Positions 12,662 to 22,548 are shown, numbered from the stretch's first letter. The stretch is DNA of 64,000 nucleotides from Nansenia antarctica (GCA_963989245.1 OZ022339.1:88112957-88176956); one strand, 5' to 3'. The notes: generated from the sequence alone by a model not told the origin. A program made the numbers and translations.

Positions 12662-12871
12662 TAAGGTAAAGTACTTCGCCTTCCCATTGAGTACATCCTG
12701 ACAACAATTTTGTGGAAATTGGATCAGTGCATTGTGTGGTGGTTATGTGAATCAAAACAGGCATGAAATGTCACTTACATTCATACATTCATTCAAAAGA
12801 TACAGTACAAGAAATGAGTCATAGTTAAATGATGTAAGTTGATCCTATTCCTAAAGACCCTAGGTGAAGCT

Positions 12872-13979
12872 TTACTTTGAGATCAAATATGAACATTTGC
12901 AAAATACCAACAAATGCCGTTCAGCCGCCTGTGATTGGACAATGAGGTCCACCAGTCTCTTCTCCTCTGCAGAGTGGTCAATGGCTGCCTGGACATGGGC
13001 TGGAAGTTTTGTCGTGCTGGCCCTCCCGCTTGGGACTCTGTAGACCGGGTTATGGTTACCCTTAAGCAACCCTCTGGCCTCATTAGTCCAAAAGGCAAAC
13101 ATCTGGCCATACCTTTCAAACAACAAAATGTATTTTAAGTATTGGATAGCAAAAGGCTATGGCCTTGATGACTGGGCTTTTTCCAATATCTTTTTAATGA
13201 TGTTATACTGATAGAATGTGGGTGTTAACTTATGCATCCAACAAATGCTCCATTAAGTTAAGTGTTACCAAAATGAATACACATATTGGTCAGGGCTGTC
13301 ATACCCTTGTATTTTGAAACGCTCCATGAGAAAGAGACACCACCACTTGCGGATCCGAGGCATGTCCGTCTGAAATAAATTACAGCGACGCGGATAATCT
13401 TTTGTCCATAATGTATTCCTTCTCTTCGAGATGAATAGTATGGTGCAACATAAACTTTATTTTAACTAGCCTAATTGTTCTGTGGTTAAATGGTATTCTA
13501 ACTTACCTCATGGAACTCAAACCCTGTGTTCAGGACAAGGGACAGGGTGTACTGGAACAGACAAAGCGGAAGGCAATTTTATTCATAATGTTGACAAAAG
13601 CCGGCATGTAATTACCCCCCCCCCCAAAAAAAAGACCTTACCATAAGCATAAAAACCCCACAGTCATTTCCATGGAGCTGGCGTGGTAAGTTCCCCATAT
13701 CATAGCCAGTTTTTTCAGTCCAGGTCCCAGGGTCGATTTGGCTCAAATGGAATTGGTCTCTACTGCAACTCCATTTGCATTTCCCAGAGAATGTTGGCCA
13801 ACTTTACCTTCATGGAAAACTGCCCGGTTGAAATGGCCCTCCAAGTGCCTCTTCACCTTACTTAGAAGTGTTGGCTTGAAAACCATTGCATCGCAGAAAG
13901 GACAGTGAAACGGCTGGCAGCAGGTGCTGCATCTTTTCAGCTCTGGCAACGACCTTTCTCTCTGACATGTAATATGCAT
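12872..13979 (-). pseudogene. Finger plus ULP1-type protease gene, partial, 5 exons
   Basis: Five phase-consistent exons on the minus strand. 13808-13979: CxxC/H finger region containing FHCPFCDAMVFKPTLLSKVK and HLEGHFNRAVFHEG. 13642-13762: protease segment with LPRQLHGNDCGVFMLM, the Q-x-x-x-N-D-C-G-V-F active-site block of C48 (ULP1/SENP) cysteine proteases. 13507-13551, 13305-13369 (TDMPRIRKWWCLFLMERFK) and 12872-13112 (YGQMFAFWTNEARGLLKG, stop at 12872). The exons between finger and protease, which would hold the catalytic His and Asp, are absent, so the copy is incomplete. ULP1 proteases cleave SUMO-like proteins; several DNA transposon groups carry one. It lies inside the 12.7-kb element and is probably its cargo or its own gene. 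Confidence 0.7.
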
Positions 13980-14139
13980 CTAGAAAAAGAAAGGGCCTAA
14001 TTGGTCAAATTGAACGTTCTTAGATGATTCCACAGACATAACTTTGACCAGAAGACTCTGGATTACCCCCCTGACAAACCCACATTATAGCTCATAGTCA
14101 TACCTGCATATAGCAGAGGTCATGTACAATACTGTAATA
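13980..14139. other. Upstream of the protease gene, nothing recognised
   Basis: Non-coding sequence following the finger exon acceptor 'ttttctag'. Earlier exons of the gene were not found. Confidence 0.4.
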
Positions 14140-14442
14140 TAGCTTATAAACATAGCCTACCTGCATAGAATATAGTCATGTATAATACTGTATAATATTG
14201 CTGTATAATACTGCTGTTCATATCCTATACACATATTTACCCTATACATATATTTATATTCACCATTCCTCTTATTTACCATCTGTACATACCTGCACAT
14301 ACATAGTATATGTTATAATAGTAATAGTTAATATAACATAATAGTTATATTTGCACTCCGGTTACATGCCAAACTTCTTTTCGCTGTACTGTACTTGTAC
14401 TGTACATTGACAATACATTTGAATCGAATCTAATCTAATAAC
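14140..14442 (+). mobile_element. LINE 3' UTR fragment
   Basis: AT-rich run ending 'tttgcactccggttacatgc', 'cgctgtactgtacttgtact' and a (TCTAA)n-like tail: the usual 3' end of a fish LINE, without coding sequence. Confidence 0.55.
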
Positions 14443-15108
14443 TAAGGCAATTGAAATATAACAGAACTTTAAATTAATGTTGGGCTAACAATTCGTTTTG
14501 CAGGGCTGCAAGTGAATACTTAAAATAATGGCACAGTAGCTCAAGTTAACATTGACTATTGGTTAGTACACAATCCCTTGCGGCTTCATATTGTTAATTT
14601 TGTTGTCAAATTCCATAAAGCCTGGGCTAGGGTTAGGGCTAGTCACATGTGCTGCAGACTCAGCTAGCTACGTAGCTAACCTCAGCTAACAAAGGCCGTT
14701 AGCACGCTAACCCAGCTAGCTAGGGATGTTAAACTATGTTTGACAAAAGCAACAACATTCCCACTGCTGAGCAGTCTGATAACACACCGCCACACAGTCC
14801 TAACCCTAAAGGCCCCTGCCCACTGTGCGATTTGTCCACGATTTCGCCACGAATTTGTTGTCGCAGACTACGTTGCGTAGTCGTAGAGACATCCTAGCGT
14901 CGTAAGGCCAAATCGGGACGTCGTAAGTCGCACAGTGTGAGAGAGTCAGCGATCAACGACTAATTGCTCCTACGTTCTAAAGACAAGGCTACGACCTGCC
15001 GATAAATTTCTGGCAGGTCAGAAATGTTCGTCGGGGCTCGTGAAGTGTGGCTGGTCCTACGACACGATTCTGCACACACATCCGCTCAAAATCATCACAA
15101 GCCCAATA

Positions 15109-15279
15109 ATGGCTGCAAAAAGAAACCCTACTGCTCGTGTTCAGTGGTCCCAGCCACTGGAAGAAAGATTGGTAGAGCTTTGGAGGGAACACGGGTGTCT
15201 GTTTGACGTCTCCTCCGCTTCACCTTATACAACAACAACTACTACTACTACAAGTGTCTATGACTACTGTTCATGTTAA
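15109..15279 (+). pseudogene. Harbinger Myb/MADF-like protein, N-terminal relic
   Basis: From ATG the frame reads MAAKRNPTARVQWSQPLEER then LVELWREHGCLFDVSS, the start of the SANT/MADF-like partner protein of Harbinger elements. It then degenerates into an ACT-repeat tract and stops. It places the encoding strand as plus for the element. Confidence 0.6.
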
Positions 15280-15796
15280 ATCCGTGTGGAGCTAATGCTA
15301 TCGTCTCCACAGGCTAAAGTACAACTACACTAATATCCTTAACTTATGTCCTAATCACACTACTGTCATACAAGTCGTACCTTCTCCTTGACATGGACAT
15401 AAACACCTGCTACCTTCTTTGAAAGAAATCGCGATTTATTCAGTGAAAACGAGTACACTAGCACATGATAGCACAACATAGCATAACAATAGCATAGCAT
15501 TCGCGAACACAGTCAATCAATCAACTAGCTAGCACAACAACTAGCGCCGTAGCTAAAGGCTACTATCATGTACTATACTACTAAACCAACGCATCATTTC
15601 TACTAACACAGTAATATGACTACATGATCACACTAGTCTAGTCGTGTTTAAGCCCAGGAGGATGATAAAGATGAGGGTGATCTTCTCCTGGGTTGATGAC
15701 GACGGCCTGTGAATGGGGACACACACACACACATAGCAGCACATGATAGCATAACATAGCATAGCATTACGAACACAGGACAACAACAGAGGGGAG
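15280..15796. other. Non-coding with tandem 'agcacatgatagcataacat' motifs
   Basis: Two related stretches at 15450-15500 and 15735-15780 repeat 'gcacatgatagca' and 'catagcatagcatt'. No gene. Confidence 0.5.
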
Positions 15797-16451
15797 CATG
15801 CCTATGTTCCCCGGGTCCTATGTTCCCCGGTTCCCCACTTCCGAAAAAGGGTTCTATGTTCCCCGCTTCCGAAAAAGGGTCCTATGTTCCCCGCCTGCCG
15901 TTGTGTCAAGCGACCTCATGTGTCGTTATGTGGTACTGCATGAGAGTTTGACTCTTTTTTTTTTTTTTTTTTTTTTTGGGGGGGGGGGTCTTAAGATGAC
16001 TTGGAAATAATGAAGAACACAATGAATGTCATAGTATTGTCTCAGCATTTTATATAACTCCCTAGATAGATCATTTTCGAGATGGAATTGAAAATCTTAT
16101 ATTCCTGAAAGAACACAAGTGATATATATATATACACATTATTAAATATTTTTTCTATATTTTTGTCAAACGAAATCAAATAAATACAGTAGAGATATCA
16201 ATCCAAAATATAGGCTTTTATTGCAACCAACAACAACAACAAAAAAACTATGTTTGTGCAAACATGGTGTTTGTTTCCAAGACCAAGCATCAAAATGCCA
16301 ACCTATGGGACAATACTGTACATCCCATTGGCAGGACGTCACGTAACAGCGCAGTGTGTCTCTAGGTTACAGTGTCACATATCCCATAATATAATCCCTA
16401 AGTAACTAGCCAGTTTCCGTAGCACAGTGAGTGACGTCTTCGAAATCGAAA

Positions 16452-16935
16452 ACCCTGCTGTGCGGTTTTGAGCGACATTGAAAAATATGCTTTTCGTATT
16501 ATATCTCGTTAACGGTACATGACTATGACTCCATTCAAAGTTCAGTTTGTTTAGCATGCTATTGTGATCATGGAGACATTTAGTTTGGAATTATAACCCA
16601 TTGTGACCCTGAGATATTCGTTCATAAGCGATGCCCCCCCCCCCTGCTGTGCGGTTTTGAGCGACATTGAAAAATATGTTTTTCGTATTATATCTCGTTA
16701 ACGGTACATCACTATGACTCCATTCAAAGTTCAGTTTGTTTAGCATGCTATTGTGATCATGGAGTCATTTAGTTTGGAATTATAACCCATTGTGACCCTG
16801 AGATATTCGTCCATAAGCGACGCCCCCCCCCTGCTGTGCGGGTTTGAGCGACATTGAAAAATATGCTTTTCGTATTATATCTCGTTAACGGTAGATGACT
16901 ATGACTCCATTCAAAGTTCAGTTTGTTTAGGATTC
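16452..16935. repeat. About 190-bp tandem repeat, 2.6 copies
   Basis: Copies start at 'ccctgctgtgcggttttgag' near 16452, 16642 and 16829; each ends in a C run. The third is interrupted, and its end resumes at 18222-18280 after the Tc1 fragment and 21-bp array, showing where those arrived. Confidence 0.8.
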
Positions 16936-16999
16936 TTAATAGGACTAGATGTTAAAATCCCTAAATAATTGGGATTGTGATCATGGAGATCATGGAGAC

Positions 17000-17098
17000 A
17001 GCCTGATTAGTCACTTTTACAACGAGGTATGACTTGTAAGGATCATGCATTTGTGGATATGAGCAACACAGCTAAACGTGTGGGTAGCGGCACAACAT
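17000..17098. mobile_element. Tc1 terminal fragment
   Basis: 'cctgattagtcacttttaca' through 'ctaaacgtgtgggtagcggc' matches the terminal repeat of the Tc1 elements at 31055 and 58060, without their outermost ends or transposase. Confidence 0.75.
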
Positions 17099-17289
17099 TT
17101 GAAATTGTATGCATGGATTAAAGAAAGTGCATCATGGATACAACTGTGACAAAACAAAGAGTTTCCTCAGGTGTTTTTATTCAAACAATATATCCAGACA
17201 GTAGCAATCGATGGCCAATATCAGGCCTTAAACAAAGTGATAATGAACATTATAACATGAATACAAAGACATTTTGTAGATCAACTAAA

Positions 17290-18215
17290 AAGTCTGAATA
17301 GAGCAGATTAATGTATGAATAGAGCAGATTAATGTATGAATAGAGCAGATTAATGTATGAATAGAGCAGATTAATGTATGAATAGAGCAGATTAATGTCT
17401 GAATAGAGCAGATTAATGTGTGAATAGAGCAGATTAATGTATGAATAGAGCAGATTAATGTATGAATAGAGCAGATTAATGTCTGAATAGAGCAGATTAA
17501 TGTCTGAATAGAGCAGATTAATGTGTGAATAGAGCAGATTAATGTCTGAATAGAGCAGATTAATGTATGAATAGAGCAGATTAATGTCTGAATAGAGCAG
17601 ATTAATGTCTGAATAGAGCAGATTAATCTCTGAATAGAGCAGATTAATGTATGAATAGAGCAGATTAATGTCTGAATAGAGCAGATTAATGTCTGAATAG
17701 AGCAGATTAATGTATGAATAGAGCAGATTAATGTGTGAATAGAGCAGATTAATGTGTGAATAGAGCAGATTAATGTGTGAATAGAGCAGATTAATGTCTG
17801 AATAGAGCAGATTAATGTATGAATAGAGCAGATTAATGTGTGAATAGAGCAGATTAATGTGTGAATAGAGCAGATTAATGTCTGAATAGAGCAGATTAAT
17901 GTATGAATAGAGCAGATTAATGTCTGAATAGAGCAGATTAATGTCTGAATAGAGCAGATTAATGTATACATGGAGCAGATTAATGTCTGAATAGAGCAGA
18001 TTAATGTATGAATAGAGCAGATTAATGTATGAATAGAGCAGATTAATGTATGAATAGAGCAGATTAATGTCTGAATAGAGCAGATTAATGTATGAATAGA
18101 GCAGATTAATGTCTGAATAGAGCAGATTAATGTATGAATAGAGCAGATTAATGTATACATAGAGCAGATTAATGTCTGAATAGAGCAGATTAATGTATGA
18201 ATAGAGCAGATTAAG
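17290..18215. repeat. 21-bp minisatellite, about 44 copies
   Basis: Unit 'gaatagagcagattaatgtc' plus t, with position-specific c/a/g variants near the end. Because 21 is divisible by three, it keeps frames open in several registers on the minus strand; those frames are artefacts. Confidence 0.95.
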
Positions 18216-18544
18216 CATATGTATTGGAATTATAACCCATTGTGACGCGGAGATATTCGTCCGTAAACGACGCCCCCCCCCCCCCCCACCGCTGCTGCTG
18301 CTCAGAGAACCGCTTCCTGGATGAAACTCCCGCTGACAGCGGGGCGAGAGAATATTTCTACCCGGGAATTCGCTCCTTGCTGTGTCGACGGTGATAGGAG
18401 TGTAGGATCGACACCATTCAAATGGTTTTGGATTCCCTGTCCTCTCCCCTATCCGGACACGTTTTAATTGTTATCCTAACCCACGGTAAATCACAGTTAT
18501 TAATTATTCCATTTTGAATTGCACTTGCATTAATTAGTTAGGCC

Positions 18545-18612
18545 ACATTTAGGGTTAGGGTTAAGGTTAGGGTTAGGGTTAGGGTTAAAGTTAGGGTAAC
18601 CATAGGGTTTCC
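18545..18612. repeat. Interstitial telomere-like repeats
   Basis: About seven TTAGGG-like units, some degenerate (TTAAGG, TTAAAG). Confidence 0.8.
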
Positions 18613-18699
18613 AATTCAAAATTGAATAATCCCGAGAGAAGCCCCGACAGGCGCACATAACAGGCGCACCCCTGCGCTATCAGAACGAGCTACCCCAAT

Positions 18700-18815
18700 G
18701 TCACGTTGGAATTCGACGTTTGGATGCAAATGTCATGTCGGAATTCGACGTTTGGATGCAAATGTCACGTCAGAATTCGACGTTTGTCCATCAACGTCGA
18801 ATTCTGACGTCTGCC
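18700..18815. repeat. About 32-bp tandem repeat with inverted terminus
   Basis: 'gaattcgacgtttggatgca' recurs three times, and 'aacgtcgaattctgacg' at the end is the inverse, forming a potential hairpin. Confidence 0.7.
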
Positions 18816-19648
18816 GTGTGAGACCAGGCTGATTAGAGTTAGTAGATTTGTGACAGCCCCCCAGTGTGTCTGAATTGGAGTCCTAGTATACTGTACTTCC
18901 AAATGGTTTAGCATGGGGGGTCAGGTTCAGTACTAGATTTGGGCCGAGGTCCAATAGTGTCCTACCTACAAAAGGTTTTGTACATATAATCATTTTGTTC
19001 ATATAATAATGTTGTACACATAGTAATCCACAGTATGATTATGTATTTGTGTATGTTGTTTAAAAAAAAAAAAAAAAAAAAAGTATAATTATGTATTTGT
19101 GTATGTTGTTTAAAAAAAATAATAGAAAAATTTAAAAATCATGTAGTACTACATAACGACACCTGGGGTCGCTTGACACAACGGCAGGCGGGGAATATAC
19201 GGAAGCGGGGAACATAGAACCCTTTTTCGGAAGCGGGGAACATAGAACCCTTTTTCGGAAGTTTTCGGAAGAGGGGAACATAGAACCCTTTTTTTTTTTT
19301 GCTAAGAAAACGGGGAACATAGGACCCGGGGAACATAGGACCCGGGGAACATAGGGATGACCCCCAACAGAGTAGTGTTGTTAATAATGAGCCTGTGCCT
19401 CTGTGTGTCTCTGTGGTCCCATTCACACAGCAGCAGGGAGATCTGACCCATTACCATGTAGGAGGCTTGTTGGCCTGCTAAGCTGCTGGGATAGAGTCCA
19501 ATAGAATAGATCTGTATCTGTATTATAACAAGTAGCTTCTTTTAGCCTAGCCTAACCCTAGCCTTCTAGGGAGAGAGGAGGAGGTGTCACAGCAACACTG
19601 TAGTCTGTTGTTGTTGTTGTTGTTGTTGCTATAGTACAATTTAAAAAA

Positions 19649-19684
19649 AGAAGGTTGCGTGTTCAAATCACGTCGGGGTCACCA
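19649..19684 (+). other. tRNA-Trp 3' sequence including CCA
   Basis: Thirty-six bases, 'agaaggttgcgtgttcaaat' continuing to 'cacgtcggggtcacca', match the 3' half of vertebrate tRNA-Trp including a non-encoded CCA end. The complement is a retroelement primer-binding site next to an LTR (19686). It is not a tRNA gene, since the 5' half is missing. Confidence 0.7.
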
Positions 19685-19685
19685 A

Positions 19686-19879
19686 TGTAGTGCCGAGAAA
19701 CGGGAGTCGGAGGCGGCGTATCAAATGTCACAGCTAGACGTTTATTAACAGACATGAACAAGTTGCTACCTCACACTTAAAACAGGAACTAAAACTGAGT
19801 ACCACCCACTTAACCCTCCGTACGGAACAATACTCCCAACTATTAGTTCCGGGGGTGAATTATGTTAACCCACCACACA
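19686..19879 (-). mobile_element. LTR with tRNA-Trp primer site, fragment
   Basis: On the minus strand it runs from TGTGTGG to CACTACA, contains AATAAA (19741-19747 region) and is followed by one base and then TGGTGACCCCGACGTGAT, a primer-binding site for tRNA-Trp. About 194 bp. No gag/pol or second LTR is seen. Located near the right end of the Harbinger-like element. Confidence 0.5.
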
Positions 19880-20278
19880 CGGTAGGAACCTTTGTATTGT
19901 TTACAGTTCACAATCGAACAATTTCAACAACTGCACAAGTCGCGTCACAAGCAATCGTGGATGACAATCGTGGCTGAGAGCAATCGTACAGTGTGAGCAC
20001 AATCGTACAGTGTGAGCACGCACGTCGTAAGGTCTGATCAAGTCGGAGACGGTAGGACTGAAACTTTCAGTCGTGCAGTGTGAGGGGTTCACCGACATAA
20101 CATCGCACAGTGGGCAGGGGCCTTAACCCTAGTCTCACCTGGTCTCACCTGATCTACAATTTATATCGCTTTTTAAATGTTAAGTGTTAGTTACGCTACT
20201 TACTTTTCTTCCTTCGCGAAGTTTCTCAAACTGGTCTAGCTGGCAAGTGCTGACGCTACAAGCTCGTGCTAAACACGT

Positions 20279-20343
20279 GCAAGGCACATTCCTTTCCGTC
20301 CTAGAAGGCACATTCCTTTCCGTCGCACATTCCTTTCCGTCCT
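20279..20343 (-). repeat. Subterminal 17-bp repeats, right end
   Basis: Three inverted copies of the same 17-bp motif as at 7683-7788, with the same spacing, inside the right terminus of the 12.7-kb element. The end is therefore shorter than the left by two motif copies. Confidence 0.8.
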
Positions 20344-20429
20344 GCTGCGAGGCTGCAGCTGGACCCTTCTCGTTAATTTAGCAGTTAACTACCTAGCTAT
20401 CAGTGAATGAGTCCATTGTCATTACTTAC

Positions 20430-20577
20430 CAGAAAAACCCAAAGATCTACCGATCTGTTCCCAGATTGAGTCTTTGATGTGAATGTTGCTGTATCTCTTG
20501 TGACTCATGTCATACAACTCGGTGTAATGTGAAACAGCAATCACGAGTTGCTCAACTGATACATCGTTTTTCTCCAT
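20430..20577 (-). CDS. MADF-domain gene, exon 1
   Basis: First half of the MADF domain: 49 codons from ATG at 20577, with VEQLVIAVSHYTELYDMSHK and then IWEQIGRSLGFS, followed by a consensus donor g|gtaagt. A further in-frame ATG at 20604 would add nine residues. Spliced to 7368-7585 it gives about 121 residues with one complete MADF domain. MADF proteins bind DNA. Many fish copies accompany Harbinger transposons, so this could be a host gene, a domesticated transposon gene, or an old Harbinger partner gene. The intron now measures 12.84 kb because of the insertion at 7653-20371; without it and one duplication the intron would be about 117 nt. Confidence 0.75.
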
Positions 20578-20604
20578 CTTGATGGGTCTGACGCCTTGGA
20601 GCAC

Positions 20605-20721
20605 CGGTTGCTAGGAAGTTGGTTACTAGGGAAGGTACACGCGTACCTACTCTCCTCGTCCTGATTGGTCAGCTGTCAGAAAGGCGCTTGATGACACACA
20701 GCGCCTTTCTGAAAAGTTAAA
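20605..20721 (-). promoter_or_regulatory. Probable MADF gene promoter region
   Basis: Lies just upstream of MADF exon 1. Contains 'gattggtcagc' (a CCAAT box on the minus strand as 'gctgaccaatc') and a perfect 13-bp hairpin at 20676-20712 ('tcagaaaggcgct', 11-nt loop). Promoter function is inferred from position only. Confidence 0.35.
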
Positions 20722-21012
20722 TAAATTCAACTGAAAAAAGCGGCGGCAGCTGCGCTTTTCAAAAAGCGGCCGTTTTTTCCTTTTCCCATAGGGTTGTATG
20801 TAAAAAGACGGTGAAGGCTGCGCTTTTTGAAGTCAAGTTCAGTTCAACTGAAAAAGGCAGCGGCAGCTGCGCTTTTCTCACGCTTTTTAAAAGGCGGCCC
20901 TTTTCTCACGCTTTTTAAAAGGCGGCCCTTTTCCCATAGGGTTGTATGTAAAAAGGCGCTGAAGGCGGCACTTTTTTCAAAAAAAAAGACGTCAAGTGTG
21001 AACACCCCCTTA
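20722..21012. repeat. Duplicated GC-rich MITE-like segment
   Basis: Two tandem copies (about 20722-20830 and 20843-20990) of a stretch with 'ggcagcggcagctgcgcttt' and 'cccatagggttgtatgtaaa'. It ends in 'gtcaagtgtgaacaccccct', a common fish MITE terminus. The opposite terminus was not found. Confidence 0.5.
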
Positions 21013-21137
21013 AGCAGTTTTTCGACCGAGACCGCTGATCTAAGATCCCAGGGCAGAGCATTCCAGAGCCTGAGAGCCACGGTTTGGAATGCTCCATCAC
21101 CCTGGGTCTTCAGTCTGGCACGGGGGACAACCAACAA
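21003..21137 (-). mobile_element. L2 LINE ORF2 C-terminal fragment
   Basis: The minus frame reads LVVPRARLKTQGDGAFQTVA then LRLWNALPWDLRSAVSVEK, the conserved C-terminal block of fish L2 proteins. Confidence 0.7.
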
Positions 21138-21442
21138 ACCCTGGTCAGAGGACCTGAGAGTGAATGCTCAAATGTAGCTGTGTGTGCGTCTCTTCTGGTT
21201 GACTTAGGTTGACCACCTCAGATCAGGTCATTCTAGCATCGCGTGACGTGACCTCAAACTAATTACTATTACCCATGTTGCACCTGACCTCTGCGCTGTC
21301 CTCCTGCTGTATCGACCCTGCTGTGCCAGACCGCAGAGCGTCTGTGACCCGCCGTGATTGATTATCGGGAACTGCCTCGTTGTTTTTACTTTTACTATGC
21401 AGCAGTAGTAGAATAACTGTTCATCACATCCTCCATATACAA

Positions 21443-21605
21443 CACAAACACACACACACAGACAAACACGCACACACACACACACACAGACAGACACATA
21501 CGCAGTACGCACACACACACACACAGACCCACACACACAGACCCACACACACACACCCACACACACGCACACACACAGACAGACAGACAAACACACACAC
21601 ACACA
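21443..21605. repeat. Compound (CA)n/(CAGA)n microsatellite
   Basis: Mixed CA and CAGA runs. Translations in both directions are artefacts. Confidence 0.9.
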
Positions 21606-21899
21606 CCAGAGAGGCTGGTCACTGCAGTCATATACAACCTTGCCGCTGTTTATTGCACCATTGCCGTACGTTCTGAACAACATTACTCAGCAGCCTTTTT
21701 GAGCGATTAAACAATTTCTCCTTCTGAATTCTAATGTAACGAAACGTTCATAAGTGTCTGGGACTGTCGACCCGTCTTCAAGGTGGCAGTTGAGATGGCA
21801 GTTGGAGGAAGCTGCTGAGGTTGCTGTGACGATGTGGAAGTAGTGAGGTGTGTGTAGGTCCAGGGACACTGCATTGTTGCCACAGAAACCGGAGACTTA

Positions 21900-21962
21900 C
21901 AATAATAATAATAATAATAATTCCTTGTTTTTATATAGCGCTTTTCCGGGGCTCAAATACGC
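21900..21962 (-). mobile_element. Retroposon 3' tail fragment
   Basis: (AAT)n followed by 'tttttatatagcgcttttcc': an antisense LINE or SINE tail. Confidence 0.5.
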
Positions 21963-21983
21963 TGACAATATGGGAGAAACAGA

Positions 21984-22440
21984 AACAACAAGCAACAGAT
22001 AACATGAGCACATAGAACACAGAGTTAACAACAGATAACATGAGCACATAGAACACAGAGTTAACAACAGATAACATGAGCACATAGAACACAGAGTTAA
22101 CAACAGATAACATGAGCACATAGAACACAGAGTTAACAACAGATAACATGAGCACATAGAACACAGAGTTAACAACAGATAACATGAACACATAGAACAC
22201 AGAGTTAACAACAGATAACATGAGCACATAGAACACAGAGTTAACAACAGATAACATGAGACACATAGAACACAGAGTTAACAACAGATAACATGAGACA
22301 CATAGAACACAGAGTTAACAACAGATAACATGAGACACATAGAACACAGAGTTAACAACAGAACATGACACATAGAACACAGAGTTAACAACAGATAACA
22401 TGAGCACATAGAACACAGAGTTAACAACAGATAACATGAG
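21984..22440. repeat. 36-bp minisatellite, about 12 copies
   Basis: Unit 'acagataacatgagcacata' followed by 'gaacacagagttaaca'. A few copies have one or more base indels. Confidence 0.95.
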
Positions 22441-22443
22441 TTA

Positions 22444-22548
22444 TGAGGGTTAGGGGGTATGAACCTTCTTCTCCTTATTTTCCTGTCTGTCTTCACTGTA
22501 TCTGTCCAATACAATGAAAAATATGAGTGGGACTGCCCCACTCAGAAA
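22444..22548 (+). mobile_element. SINE 3' part (family of 37.3 kb)
   Basis: 'ctgtctgtcttcactgtatc', 'tgtccaat' and 'tgccccactc' followed by A-rich tail match the 3' half of the SINE at 37338-37540. Confidence 0.6.

Larger units (their letters stand above)
15797..19359. mobile_element. Inverted-repeat element nested in the Harbinger element
   Basis: Arms at 15797-15955 and 19139-19359 are inverted copies: CCTATGTTCCCCGGGTCCTA at the outside, 'cttccgaaaaaggg' repeats inside, then 'tgccgttgtgtcaagcgacc' and a shared stretch of about 50 bp. The exact ends and target duplication are not resolved (CAT-G versus CAT-C precede the arms). No transposase is recognised; the interior is tandem repeats and transposon fragments. 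Confidence 0.7.
14810..20123. mobile_element. Harbinger-like element, 5.3 kb, with nested insertions
   Basis: Perfect inverted termini AGGCCCCTGCCCACTGTGCG (continuing AT) at both ends, flanked by a TAA duplication at 14807-14809 and 20124-20126. A 3-bp TWA duplication and a Myb/MADF-like ORF inside (15109) are the hallmarks of PIF/Harbinger. No DDE transposase was seen. It sits in the 12.7-kb element, and its target contains telomere-like 'taaccctaa'. Confidence 0.85.
7653..20371. mobile_element. 12.7-kb inverted-repeat DNA transposon in the MADF intron
   Basis: The ends are inverted repeats: about 85 bp are essentially identical, starting CCAGCTGCAGCCTCGCAGCA, preceded by imperfect outer ends (CAGTAGTATC on the left; GAGAAGGGTC as the complement on the right). 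The flanks carry an 8-bp direct repeat GTTAATTT at 7645-7652 and 20372-20379. An 8-bp duplication fits hAT or Zisupton-like elements. Inside are exons of a finger/ULP1-protease gene (12872-13979) on the minus strand and later insertions. No catalytic transposase domain was recognised, so the superfamily is unassigned. Confidence 0.75.

Noticed and set aside
17290..18215. CRISPR-like array
   Set aside because: No variable spacers; a plain tandem repeat in an animal genome.
17250..18218. 322-codon minus-strand ORF
   Set aside because: It is the translation of the 21-bp minisatellite; a similarly long frame exists in another register of the same strand.
18545..18612. True chromosome end
   Set aside because: Only a few degenerate TTAGGG units with ordinary sequence on both sides.
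19649..19684. tRNA-Trp gene
   Set aside because: Only the 3' half is present, with CCA attached and no 5' half or anticodon, next to an LTR.
21897..22541. Repetitive hydrophobic minus-strand ORFs resembling membrane proteins
   Set aside because: Produced by the 36-bp minisatellite; several registers give similar frames.
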